From the NCBI RefSeq assembly GCF_000002425.4, contig NC_037270.1, positions 10,154,494 through 10,218,493 of the forward strand: a stretch of 64,000 bases of DNA. Direction: 5' to 3'. Below are positions 33,097 to 45,573 of the stretch, one piece after another. A program made the position numbers and the translations under genes. Positions within the stretch are counted from its first letter, which is position 1, and each line of letters begins with the position of its first letter. A model generated the notes under the pieces. That model was not told where the DNA came from. It was given only the letters and a program-made list of their open reading frames with translations, and did no database searches. This DNA comes from Physcomitrium patens (lineage: Eukaryota; Streptophyta; Bryopsida; Funariales; Funariaceae).

Positions 33097-33905
33097 ATAT
33101 AGATAACTATTGGAATAAATATGTATGTGTATGACAAGCTAATGGTTTGTATGGCAATATAATTACTTGTATTATTAATCCTTGTGATCAATACGTTCTC
33201 TTTGATGCATTCCATATAGGTTGGCATTGCATATAGTGCTATTTTTACTAAATTTAAAATTAAAAAACCTCTCTTCAAGTTTAAACTTTTTTTTAATCTT
33301 AATAGAGGTTGTTGGCTTTTAAATACCTTCTTATTAAGTTGTTACAATGTGGCACAATCATAATTATATTAGCAATGAGCCATAGCCTAAGCAATGTCGA
33401 AAACTTGGATAGGCAAGATCTATTAGTTGACACTCTTGCTAGATAAATTTTTTTATGGCTCACAAAAGTAACCTTACATATGTAATTTAAAAATTTATTG
33501 ATAGATCATTTTTTTATTTTTTATTTTTTATTTTGTACATACATGAACATCCATGTTTATTTTGTTTATATTAAATATATGCTTACAATTAGAAATTATG
33601 AATCCATTGCAATTGTTCAAAATTTTATAAAAATATTAGATAAGAAAATAAAATTTTCTATGTTATATCATCTTTTCTTTTCTTTTTAATATGTATTCAT
33701 AGAATTAGAAATCCATCCTATATGCTCTTAAAAAATACAAAATATAAACATATGCCATTCCACAAAGAATTTACACAATCTAGCAAAAACCCTACACCAG
33801 ATTACAAAGACCAATACATTTGTCATGGTAAAGAATTCAGGCTCTGTTTGTTTTTTTGTTTCTTTTTTTATTAATTAATTATTTGTTTGTTTTCATACAT
33901 ACATT
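33097..33905. other. AT-rich spacer, nothing recognised
   Basis: No family A, B or G similarity and no supported ORF (three open stretches of 63-66 codons lack any motif). The last 200 bases before 33905 may be the end of the MIZ1-like transcript; T-rich runs near 33850-33890 would give A-rich signals on the minus strand. Confidence 0.5.
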
Positions 33906-34445
33906 CATCTACATACCCCCTTCAGAATACTACATTTTTTGCATGGGTTCTTTCTGAAAGCGCTTGTCGTTGAAGTTCGAGAAATGGTCTTCGAGCTCAA
34001 ACATGTTTGTATCTTATGCCGGCACAAATTTTCTGCGTAACCGAAACACGAAGACAACCCTCCATCCTCACAAACCAAAACGACACACAATGGTTGCATC
34101 GGAGACAGAAATTGCAATGGGATTGTGGTCTATTCGAAACCCTAATTTTAATGTACACAGGTTGGACAAGTAAGAGGGAAGCAGTGCTGGAAACCCGCTT
34201 CGAAATCCTAATACGATTTCGTAAGAAGCGTGATGGGTTCGGGCCATTGTCGCACTATTTGAAGCGTCGATGCAGTGCTGGCCGATGAGACTTCGTAACC
34301 AAAACGTGAAGCCATTGCCGGTGTTTGAAGCAGCAGCGGCAGCAGAGAATTGGACTTGGTGTGGCCGTGGTCAACCTGGGACTAGAAAAGGGCACGAATG
34401 CCTGTGACTGTAATACAGTTCGATTGATCGGTGAGACGTGATTGA
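33906..34445 (-). other. Probable 3' untranslated and downstream region of the MIZ1-like gene
   Basis: The less AT-rich, CpG-retaining composition continues past the stop codon at 34446. Short ORFs on both strands (70, 69 and 93 codons) have no recognisable features. No repeat similarity. Confidence 0.4.
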
Positions 34446-35221
34446 CTATGTGCGAGTTAAGAAAATGCTGAGCTCCGGCCCCTCGCTTCCGTCAGGGTTC
34501 ATGATGTAGAAGGATTCGGAGTCGGCGGAGGTTGTGACACGCCCAAACCGCGCTCGCATGTACATGAGCTCGCTCTCTTTGGCCATGGGCAATACGCCTG
34601 CCCCCATAGAGACGGCCTGGACGAGAGTGAGGATGTGGCGATCGATCTCTGTGCACTCTCGTCGGGTTGCGTAGCCCGTTTTCCGGCCGTTGCAGTACAT
34701 GGACCATGTCGACTCCTGAAGTAGCAGCTTGCCTTCACCGGGAGTTTTCTCGCACTCCAGGGCGATTCGGACCAACCCTGATGCCATTTCTCTCACCAGG
34801 GAACCGGTTTGCGTCGCTAGTTCCAGAATGAAGAGCGGCAAGCACTTTGGGTCATCTTGGATCGCCAATAACACATTGCCTTTCCTCTGACCATACAAGG
34901 TTCCTGCGGAAATTATGACCGAGACGTTCAGAGCCAACGGCAGATTGTGATACCCCCAAGAGCTACACCGGTGGGAAAGCCGTGGGGTCTGAGGAAAGAA
35001 AAGATTGATTAAAACTCACCTATGACGGAGGTTCCCAGCTGTGGACGATTATCGTAGCCCGAGTCGGAGCCGCGGCAAGAGAACAGCGGAATGTGAAAGA
35101 AATCACGCAGGACAGAGGAAATTTTTCTTGGTTTGCGAATTCTTTTGTCGGAAGACACGGGCGTCGGCTTTCCGCTTACGCTGCTCTTCACCTTACTGCT
35201 GTCAGCAGCGCTCTTCCTCAT
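34446..35221 (-). CDS. MIZ1/DUF617 family protein, two exons
   Basis: Exon 1 is 35020-35221 and exon 2 is 34446-34903; joined they give 219 residues in one frame. ATG 35221 is the first in-frame start after an upstream TGA. The N-terminal 65 or so residues are Ser/Lys/Arg-rich and variable, as in the family. The MIZ domain starts at the splice: GTLYGQRKGNV, then LPLFILELATQT, EMASGLVRIALECEK, WSMYCNGRKTGYA, VSMGAGVLPM, ELMYMRARFGRV, FYIMNPDGSEGPELSIF to the C-terminus. In Arabidopsis, MIZU-KUSSEI1 acts at the ER membrane in root hydrotropism and calcium signalling; other members are mostly unstudied. The ORF is intact with normal codon use, unlike everything around it, so it is probably functional. 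Confidence 0.93.
34904..35019 (-). other. 116-bp intron of the MIZ1-like gene
   Basis: Donor ATAG|GTGAGT (35019 downward) and acceptor TTTCCGCAG|GA (ending 34904). The split codon G|GA restores the conserved Gly of GTLYG and keeps the frame (202 + 458 = 660 coding bases). Reading through instead would hit stops. A second CAG (TTTCCTCAG, about 34988) would leave only about 30 bases and break the frame. Confidence 0.85.
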
Positions 35222-36290
35222 TTGAATAGATGACCCTGTCGAAGTCGATGAAGATGAACCTCAAGTGGATTCATTCACAGGCGTGTCGCTAGGAAACAAC
35301 AAGGCTTAAACCACTAATCGAGTGCATCTTGCTCTCGTTTCCGCATTGATGGACTCAAACCCACTAAGAAGGGTTTTCATTAAGTCACTTCGAAAGAACG
35401 TCGTTCACAACGACCACTCTGTTCCTCCACGCAGACCACAAAAGCTTCCCTTACCTAAGCCAGTCACTCTTTCGGTACATAACTTTTCCTTCAAACAAAC
35501 CAAGCTCCTCGGAGATTGCCCCACCCCACTCCTCGCCAACAGGTAGGCACGACAGGATAGAATCAGCCCCCGAAAATAGGAAACTCAGGAATGACAAGAT
35601 ACACTACCTGAACTCAGTCATTCGCAAGACGACAACCAGAATGACAACCCTTGTCGCCGAGCACTTCATAGGAAAACGAGCACTGGCATCCACTCAAGTC
35701 GGTGGGAACCGGGAAGGATGTAGCACGCAACGAACAGTATACAACCTCCTATGGCGTCAGCTTCGAGCTGGACAACGAGAACTAGAAGATGAGTGAGTGG
35801 GAAATGCGAACTGGGCAATGCCAGGAAAACGACCCGTCGCACCGCTGGCTGCATGAGTCTACAACTTGGCGACGAATCCCGATAATTTCTGGTATCGAGA
35901 ATGTTCCTGCACTTTCTTTGAGCATCTGAGGCCATCACGACGATGGCTGCGGGGACTCCACCGACGAATTGCTTACCGCATGAGCTGCCGCCGTTCGCGA
36001 CGCGCATCTTAAACCTCCCGCTCGCAATCTGTGTTGGGTCTGTGCAGTTTTATTGCATCATGCTGCTCATCTATCTGCGCTCGTGTCAACGATCCCCACG
36101 CCTAAAATTAAACTGACGCTACTGGAGCAACAATCAACAGGCGGGACGTCAGCATGGAATCCACTTCCTGACCGCTGTGCTCGGGAATTCGCCGAGTGGG
36201 CTCTTTTCAAACGGCTTTTAAATGTAGCAGATTTCTAATTTAGCGGTCCCCAAAATTAGCGGCTTTTTAGAGGGGAATTATCCAAATGAC
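35222..36290 (-). promoter_or_regulatory. Upstream region of the MIZ1-like gene, CpG-retaining
   Basis: About 1 kb of clearly higher GC and CpG content than the flanks, ending sharply near 36290. No TATA box that I would defend. A 113-codon minus ORF (35666-36007) and a 74-codon plus ORF (35322-35546) show no known motif and are most likely chance in GC-richer DNA. Presumably 5' UTR plus promoter. Confidence 0.5.
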
Positions 36291-38481
36291 ATCAGAATAC
36301 TACACTCCCACTTTGCATTAGCAAAAATTAGTCCACGTGATCATTGGTAGATTGAGTGGTTTTTGAATGGACCATTTCGTGACCGTCAAGGCAAATAATA
36401 ACAATGAAATTTAGTATTCTTTCCACTTTAATATGAAAATGCTGATGAGTGTAATGCATGGCATCAATTGAAAGGTGTGAAGCTATTATTGAATATACTT
36501 CTGCAGTTTGTTTTGTTGAGAATTAATATTTTTTCGAGTGGTTTGGAACTAAATTGAAAATATCCGCTTAGAATATTATTTTATGGATGAATACCAAGAA
36601 TTTGTTTGGATTCTAATGGCTGTTTCTCTTTTATTATTTGAAAAATAATAATAATAAATAATAAAATAATAAAAAATCCAGCAAGAATACTAGTGAGTAC
36701 TTTTATCATTTTTTAATGTACATTCTTTGGGCCTTCCATACATGTAAAATATGTTTTAGACCAGGTGATTAAAAAGAGACATTCTATATATAAATTAAAA
36801 TTTAGTTATTTTACCATTATTTTTATAAATTTTTGGTTTATATAATTTTATAAGATATTCATCTAAATTTCAAATACAGTTTTAGTGTTAAAATATAATG
36901 TAACTTAAATTAATTTTACAAGAACATGTTGTTTCAATGTTGTGTTAATGATAATGATAATAATAATAAAAATAATTCTTCAATTTTATATTTATTTATC
37001 ACTAATATATGATTCTAAAAAATATCAGATAATCAAATGATGTCTGAGTCCATAAAACTACAGAAATTGCAATATGATTAAAAAGAAACATTCTATCTAT
37101 ACATTATTTTAAGTTTTTTATATTTCATTTAAAAATAATTTAATTAAAAAAATAATAAATTACATAATATTAGTAAATACATGAATTAAAAAATATTAAA
37201 AAATAAAATAAAAAATAGATATTGAAAAATATACTTTTATTTAATACATTAATTTTTAAAAAATTATCTTCAAATAATGTTTTAAAAAAATTACTACTTT
37301 GAAACTCAAAAAATTAAGTTAAATAATAAAATTATAAGAAAAACTTCAAAAAACTTCAAGAAACACTTATGGCATATTAGAAAATACCTTAAATTATTGT
37401 TTATTGTGTAATTTCTTCTCTTATTTTTTATATTTTATGATTTAAATTATAATTAATTAAAAAAAAAACCACTATAACAACACTATACTCTAATAATCAA
37501 TTAATTTACAGATATTGCAATAAGTAAGTATAAGAATAAAATGAGGCTGATGATTATTTTATTTTCAATCATGTCAACATTCATGAATCAATCTTTTCAA
37601 ACTAAGACTATGTGTTTTTTTTTTTTTTTTTTTTTTTTTGGCTTGGGAATGCAATAAAGAAAGGAAGAAATAAATAAATCAATCAAGTTCTGATTTTTAA
37701 TTTTATGATTAAAATAATTCTAATTCTATTATGACTTATGAACCTCTCTAAATCTTAAATTAAAAAAACATATTATTAGAATATTTTTTGTAATGATAAA
37801 TCTATAAAAAACTAAGTATAAAAAATGATTAAATTAAAAAAATTAAATATTTTGAATTTTTTTATATTAGATAAAATTAATAAAAATATAATATTTTATA
37901 TTTTATTTTTTAAAAAATCAATATATATAGTACAAATATTAAGGTGCTATTAAAAATTGGTTGGTAATTTTTAAATTTATTTTAAAAATATAATAAAATA
38001 AATAAGTAATATTAATAAAAATTTAAATAGAAAATTTAAAAAATTCTTATTAAATAAAAAATAATAATTATAAGTTGTATTCTTAATAATAAGTTGTTAT
38101 TTTAAAGAAAATTTAGAGTAATGTATCTTTTACTTGTTAAAATATATTTAGTATAATACCAAAGAGAACACAAATTGAATATTAACATGATATTAAGGCT
38201 AGTCTTTTAAGAAAATATTATAGATTTGTTTGCTTCTTAAATAGGCATAGTCATTTAAAGACAACAAAGAAAGTTTTTCATTTTTTTTTTTTTAATTATT
38301 GTCTTTGTACTCATGCATCTATAGTCTAGAATTATAGATCCACTTGTGAAAGGCATCAATGATTCTATGTAGTTTGAGGGAGAATTTAAGTACATGCTAT
38401 ACTATTATAGAATTTTGATATTTTTAATATAAGAAAATTTATGGATGTTGATTAAATCATCTCCATCCATTATAGTGTTGG
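36291..38481. other. AT-rich spacer without genes
   Basis: Very high A+T, runs of ATAATAATAA and AAATAAATAAAA type, and a T23 tract at about 37616-37639. No ORF of 60 codons or more and no family A, B or G similarity seen. Confidence 0.6.
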
Positions 38482-39018
38482 TGTCATAGACATACATATT
38501 TACTCTAATAATTACCTATATGATTATATAGAAGTAAGTAAATATAATTTAATTTTATAATATCTTCTAAAAAAGCTTTTTAGAAGCTTTATAGATGTGG
38601 TTTTGACTTTATACATATTTGTAGTTGATTAATAGATTAGAAAATTGGTCAATAAATTAATCATGTATCATATATGTTGGTAGCTTGTAGAACAAGCTAA
38701 CTATATAGCAGATATATAAAAAAACTTATCCTACAAGTTAAGATGTATCTTGCAAAGTCAACAAGTGTTAGAGGTCTTATAGAATATTGTTGCATAGCTC
38801 TTAGTTAGAAAGTAAATATGGAGGCAAGAAAGAAACCTTCTTCACTCTTGTTAATACCTTTTTAGTCTTTAATCTTATTTCAAGACTTTCTAAACTTTTT
38901 GTTTTTGGAAATAGCCATTTTAATTCAAAAAGCTATCATCTTTGAATGACTTTCTAATTTTTTTGAGTGACATAAAAATGTATTGACTTTTCTTTCTTTG
39001 AGATTTATGCCCTTCATA
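38482..39018 (+). repeat. 5' LTR of A4
   Basis: Starts tgtcatagacatacat; its end (gcccttcata) corresponds to the A3 gtccttgaca. Pairs with 49507-50040 and is most similar to the A2 LTR. The palindrome next to the TATA is imperfect here (about 38824-38856). Confidence 0.8.
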
Positions 39019-39249
39019 GTTTGAGAAGAATGTTAACTTATTTTTCTTGTTTTTTTTTTTTAAAAAGTGAGTGGATTACCTCACTTTTATTGTTTTATTT
39101 TGAAGGTTACAGACTATCCATCTTTAAACAAACAATTTAGTTTTTTAACATTGATTTCTTGTTAAAATGAGTGGATCACTTCTCTTTGTAGAAATTTTTA
39201 TTTTACATTAGAGATTACAAATTACCTTCTTCTAATTTAATTTTTAAAT

Positions 39250-42200
39250 TTATATGAATTATCTATTGAAAAAATTATCAATACTATTCTTCAAAAAAAT
39301 AAAAATAGATTTGCAACTACTAGAGATTTTCATGAGCTTATCAACACTCATAGAGTAGAAACTTCACACATCACTAATACCAATTCCGAAAGTACTACTC
39401 TTATACCTATAGATGTTTATAGTCTATGCCAAATATTTGTGTAGTTGAAAGAATCAAGTAGATCAACTTCACAACCAAATTCAAAAAGTCTTAATTCCAC
39501 AAGCACAAGGGAGGCAAGGATTAATATGCCTAAGAAGTTTTGATGGTACAACATCAAAATTTTGGAGATTTTTTCAACAAGCTAAGCTCTATTTAAATTT
39601 GCATCTTTTTTAATATTCTACTGGATATACTCAAGTTAAATTCATATGCATATTTCTATCTAAAAGTATTTTTTTTCTTAGTTTGTACTTTTGATAGAAA
39701 AGAAATTCACGACTATTCTATGATTTGAATTCATTCTTCAAAGTGTTTATGGCTACATTTGATGAAAGTGATTGCAAAAGAGTAGCAAAGACCAAGCTTG
39801 TATTTCTACAAGAAGGATCACATTCAATTACTACATATGCTATTGAATTCTAAAATCTTGCTTATAATATGGATTAAAATGACAAAGTCTTTATCTATCA
39901 ATTTTAATATGGATTGAAAGATAATATCAAAGATTTATTATTGATAATGTTGAAAATAGATTCATTAAAGTAATTTATTATTTAAGCCATTGCATATAAT
40001 AATTGATTTTATGAAAGATGCCAAGAACAAAGATTTGATTGAAAAAATAAAACTAAGCCATGGTAATATCTTTTGAGTTTTTGAAAGCTTATTTATTCAA
40101 GCCAGAGCCTATGAAAATTGACATAATATATTTTAAATTTCTTTTTGAGCAAGAAAAGATATTGTCATCAAAGAAGATTATGCTCACGTTGTAGAGAATT
40201 CAAGGACACTACTTAATATTATCCAAAAAATCAAAAAAATCACAAAATGAAGAGCATGGTTGCCAAAGAGGATGATGTATTGAAAAATAAATTTTTCAAC
40301 TATAATAGAGACTATAAAACTAAAATCTTCCTTAATACCTAGTAAAGGTCATATTTTCTCCTCAAATCCCTCACTTTATTTCAAAATAGAAGTATTTTTG
40401 GGAACAAAAAATAACAAAGTCTAAGCCTTATTAGCTTTAAGAGCCTTAGCCTATTTTATAGATGAAGACTTTGCCAAAAAATAAGAAATATCCTTAGTCA
40501 AGAAAATCAAACTTGTATATGTAAAAATAATAGATAGTCATTCATTATCTTTTGAAAATATTACACATAAAATTATTTTTTTAGATATAATAACTAGTAG
40601 TTATAATATTCTATTAATACTTAATATGATTAAATTTTCTTCTAATACAATTATTTTAGAATTATTTTAGTTAGAAAAATATAATCTTCAAATAGATTGG
40701 ATTTTTCATAACTTTGATTTTTTTGCAGTTTAATCCAAGATTTTACTAGAGAAGTAGAATCCAAAAGACTAATACATCCAAACCATTATCAGTAGATGCA
40801 AAATCTTTCATGCATGTTCTAAAAGAATGATCAACTTTTGTTATGTATGCCACATCTATTATTGATAGAAAAATGATCTCAAGTGGTATTCTAAGCCAAT
40901 ATCAATATTATCAAGATATTCTTGAAAAAAAAATACAAATATTCTTTTAAAGCATCGTCTTTATAATTTTTTCATCAATCTTCAAAAAAAAGCTTTACTA
41001 CCATTTGGACCAATATATAACCTATTACAAAATGAGTTGATTGTACATAAAGAATACATTGATGAAAATTTGGCTAAGAACTTCATATATCATTCTAAAT
41101 CTCCAATTGGGGCTCCTATTTTATTTGTGAAGAAAAAAGACAGATCTCTATAGATGCATATAGACTATCAATGACTCAATAAGATCATCATCAAAAATAA
41201 ATATCTTCTATTTTTAATTTTAATATATTTTGATCAATTCAATCATACAAAGATGTATACAAAAATAGATCTATAAAGAGCATATAATCAAATATACATT
41301 AAAGAAAGAAATGAATAATAAAGCTATATTTTAAACTAAGTATGGACATTTCAAATATAATATCATACCTTTTGGATTTACAAATGCACTAGCAACTTTT
41401 CAACATCTAGTAAATAATATCTTTTGTAAATTTCTTGATAATTTTATCATCTATTGTTTAGACAACATCCTACTCTATTCTAAGAATACAAAAGAGTATA
41501 AATTTTATATTTGTCTTGTGTTACAAAAACTCAAAGATGTAAGATTATATGCTAAGATAAAAAAGTGTGTATTTCACATTATTTAAGTTGATTCCTTAAG
41601 ATACATCATCTCAAATGATGGTCTTATGATGGATTTTAATAAAGTCATGACTATTATAGATTAAAAAATTTAAAATAAAAATAAAAATGTATAATATTTT
41701 TTATGATTTGCCAATTATTACCAAATCTCCATCAAAAATATTTTTCAAGTTGTAGTTTGTCTTACATGCTTAATATGTAAAGAAAAATTTGAATAGAGGA
41801 ATGAAATTGAAACATCTTTTGAAACCTTAAAGATATCATTTATTTTTTTATAAATTTTATATTACATCAATTTTTCTAAGGTATTTTTTTTATAGAAATA
41901 AATGCAATTGAATTTACTACAAATACCATTTTATCACAAATGGCAGAAAATATCGAGCTCCATTCAATAACTTTCCATTCTAAGAAATTTTTAGTAATTA
42001 AGATTAATTATGAGATCTATGACAAAGAACTTTTGGCAATCATAGATTCATTTCAAGAATGGCATCATTATCTTAAATCTAATCATTGTATGTACGGATC
42101 ATAAAAACCTAGAGTATTTCATGTTGATACTTGTTTTGAATTGTTGCTAAGTCCATTGAAGTATTTTGTTATCAAGTTTTTATTCTAAGATCACTTATCA

Positions 42201-43418
42201 ATCCAAAAAATAATAAGGTTTATTAAACACTCTTTTTAAGTGTTCTTATCTTGCACTAAAAGAAAGAAATGCATATTTTGATCAACAAAGAATAATTTTC
42301 TTGAAGTCGAAGTATTTTCACCTTTGAATAATAAAATCAACATTGATATTAATTCAACCTTTTTCAAGCAAGTTCAATTGAGTATATTCTTTGATTTTCT
42401 TATTTATGATATTAAATTTTTTTTTTTGAAGTTTCATTATTCCTTTAAATTTAAATTTAATAATAATCTATTTTATTTTAAGAGATGATTATACATTCCA
42501 AAAGACAAAGCATGATTACATGTTCTTTAAAATTGTCATGATTTTCTTATAGTTGGACATTTTAGATGAAATAAGATTTTGGAGCTATTATTTAAAGATT
42601 TTTCGTAGCTTCAAATATAAAAGGCAATCAAAGATTTTGTACAATCATGTGATAAATATTCAAGATCCAAAACTCCTTGCCATCAATTTTATGGACTCTT
42701 TTAGCCATTACCTATTCTGAAACAACCATGGTTTTTTATTTCTATAGATTTTATCATCGATCTTTTAGTCTTTGGTTCATATGATTTTATATTTGTGATA
42801 GTAGATTATTTTACTAAGATGGAAAATTTTATATCATATACAAAATCTATCACAAGTGAAGAAATAGCTAAGTTTTTTCTTGACAATATCTATTGCTATC
42901 ATAGATTGTTTAAAGATATTATATTAGATACAAGGACTAAATTTGTATGAAGATTTTAAAAAATCTTTTTAAAGATTTTAAAGATAGATATAAAGTTCTC
43001 TTTGGCTTTCCATCCTTAAATTGATAGAACAAATAAAACAAATAAATTAAAATAGAACAAATAAATTAAAATAATTTCAAATAGAACAATTAAATTAAAT
43101 TTTGGAGCAATATTTGAGGTGTACTAGTAATTATCATTAAGATAATTGAACAGTTCTTTTGACATTGACATAGTTTACATACAATAATTTGGTAGATTAT
43201 TCTACTCAAAAAACTCTATTTTTTTTTATCAATCATGCTTATCATCTATAACTTGATACTTTTGATTTTTTAAAAGTTGATAATCTTATGAAAAAAGATT
43301 TAGAAAATTCTTTGTCAGAGCTACATGCAATAATGAAGGTACAATTGAAAGAAACTTAAGAATGATAAAAGAACAATGTAGATGCCTATCACAAAGAAAA
43401 AATATAATTCAATGTAAG
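39250..43418 (+). pseudogene. Gag-pol remnant of A4
   Basis: Gag 39250-40330 (A2-like N-terminus; zinc knuckle remnant near 40170-40230), protease about 40330-40700, RT about 40960-41660 (LVKKKDRSL-like and a YCLDNILLYSK box at about 41455-41480 in place of YLDDILIYS, so one catalytic Asp is Asn), RNase H about 41830-42110, integrase about 42690-43418. Every domain is recognisable only by alignment to A3/A5. No open frame over 60 codons remains. Confidence 0.75.
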
Positions 43419-43964
43419 TGTCATAGACATACATATTTATCTTGATAATTATCTAGATAATAAGAATAGATAGAAGTAAGTCAAAGTAGATAAATATGAT
43501 AATATCTTATAGAAAACTTCCTAGAAGCTTCATAGATGCTGCTTTGCCTTTATACATGTCTATAGGTGATTGGTAGGTTGAAAACTTGGCCAATAAGTAG
43601 GCCACGTATTGACATGTTGACCACTTATAGTACAAGTTGGACATATGGCGCACACCTAGGAAACTTGCCTTCTAAATTAGACATGTGTTTTACAAATTCG
43701 ATATGTATTAGAGGTCTTATAGCATATTTGCCACATATTTTTTACTTAAGTAGTATATATAGAAGCAAGAGTGAGGCCTTTCTCACTCTTGTCAATTCTT
43801 TTCTTGATTTTTAGTGTAGTTTTAAGAGTCTTATGTTTTTAGGTCTTTGGCAATAGCTATTCAAGTTCTTCTTTGATTATACATAGTTTCTTCTATTTTT
43901 TTATTTTTCTTTTGACACAGATTCTATGACTTTATGTATCTTCTTGTAGTTTGTGTACTACACA
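43419..43964 (+). repeat. 5' LTR of A5
   Basis: 546 bp, starts tgtcatagacatac, ends actacaca (from gtccttgaca). TATA at about 43753-43760 (agtatatatag), then palindrome arms CAAGAGTGAG / CTCACTCTTG at 43766-43791. Confidence 0.85.
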
Positions 43965-44184
43965 GATTGACAAGAATATACATATATTATTAGAACTTTA
44001 TTTTTTTTTTATTAAGAGTGGATAATTTCTTTCTCTTGATAAAACATAAGCATATTAGAAGTTACAGATTACCCTCTTTAAAACTGATATTGTTTCTAGA
44101 ATTTTTTTTCTTGATTCTTGAATATTGTATTTTGTGAGAATAGACACCTTTCTTTTTATTGTGCTAGCATAAGAGAGCTTGCTG

Positions 44185-45180
44185 AAATGAAAAATACAAT
44201 GGCTCAAATGCAAGAGCAAATGAGAGAATTAATACTTGCAATACATCAACTCACTCTACCATGACAAAGAGCAACAAGATTATTAGTCAATGAAGATATA
44301 GAAATGATTGGAGTTGCTTCAACATCTATACCAAGCTATATTACTGCTCCTACAATAGAACATTATTCAAGTTTCAAAGAACCAAAAATTGGATTGCTTG
44401 AGAAGTTTAATGGCACAAGATCTAAATTTTGAAGATTCATGAATCAGGTACAAGTGGTAATTGAACTACAACCTCAAAGTTATCCAACTCAAGGATCATA
44501 AGTCAGGTTTATTAAAACACTACTTTTAGGTTCTACTTTATCATGGTTTTCATCATTTCTTGAACAACATGATTCAATATTAGATAATTTGGAAGCATTC
44601 TTAGTGGAGTTTTGATCTATGTATGGAGAACATGATGCAATCCACATTGCAATCAACAAGATTTGTATCTTATGACAAGGCAATGGATCAGTTGTATTAT
44701 ATTAGTGGCTTCACAATTTTTACAATTAGTAACACATATCAAGTAGGATAATGCAACACTCATTAGTCAATTTTTTTATGGATTATAATATGAAATAAAG
44801 AAATTGATGTTTAATTTATTTGATCTTTAGATATTGAGTCAAGCAATTGACTTTGTTGTAAAATGTAACAATCAATTTTTTGAGTTTTGATCTAAGAATC
44901 GCACAAGGAAACCTCAACATTATTACAATTCAATGACAATACCAATGACTTCTCAATCTAAGCATTTGGAAGTAGAAGACATGTAAATTAATGTAGTACG
45001 TTTTAAACCTCTTACCAAATAAGAAAAGAATTATCGTTGTCAAAAAAGACTATGTTTATATTATGGAAAAGCTAAGCACATTGTTCAATATTGTCCAAAA
45101 AAATAATGTAACTACAAAATGAGGAGTACTGCTGTCAAAAATGAAAATATGTCAGAAAATAAATTTGTCTAGCTACAATA
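44185..45180 (+). pseudogene. Gag of A5
   Basis: Parallel to A3 gag: ELAEMKNTMAQMQEQMRELI start (here with the glutamine that is a stop in A3), capsid FIKTLLLGSTLSWF and LDNLEAFLVEF. The zinc knuckle region near 45050-45110 reads CLYYGKAKHIVQYC, losing one zinc-binding Cys (the second one became Tyr). Several stops. Confidence 0.8.
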
Positions 45181-45186
45181 GGGACC

Positions 45187-45573
45187 GTGCAGATGGAATC
45201 TTGTACAATTTCTAATGAAGGTCCTATTCTCTCATCAGAACCTTCTCCTTGTTTTATAATAGATGTTTGCTTAAGATCTAATAACCACAAAGCCTATACC
45301 TTAATAGATTCAGGAGCCTTTGCTTATTTTTTAGATGAAGAATTTGTTAAAAGTTGTAATATACAATTAGTACAAAAAACTAAAGCCATACACGTAGAAG
45401 TCATAGATAGTTGTCCATTATCTTCTAGAGATGTTACCCATGAAATATTTCTTATAGATATAGTAATAAATGGTCATAATAGTTGTATAATTTTTAATAT
45501 AATTAGATCTCCCTCTAATCTAATTATTTTAGGTTTATCGTGGCTAGAAAAATATAATCCTGTGATAGATTAG
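45187..45573 (+). pseudogene. Aspartic protease of A5
   Basis: A 128-codon open segment. Contains LIDSGAFAYFLDEEFVKSC, with the D-S-G active site intact (unlike A3), a later hydrophobic IFNIIRSPSNLIILGLSWL (the second protease strand, ILG) and NPVID before a TAG. It is the best-preserved protease of family A in the window. Confidence 0.85.

Noticed and set aside
34492-34738. 71- and 79-codon minus ORFs overlapping the MIZ1-like gene in other frames
   Set aside because: The conserved MIZ motifs lie in the third frame; these are frame shadows.
35666-36007. 113-codon minus ORF upstream of the MIZ1-like gene
   Set aside because: No recognisable motif and irregular composition (rich in Val/Leu with scattered Cys). 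Likely chance in GC-richer DNA.
37616-37639. T23 tract as a poly(A) tail of a retroposed gene (minus strand)
   Set aside because: No coding sequence or target duplication next to it; just a homopolymer in AT-rich DNA.
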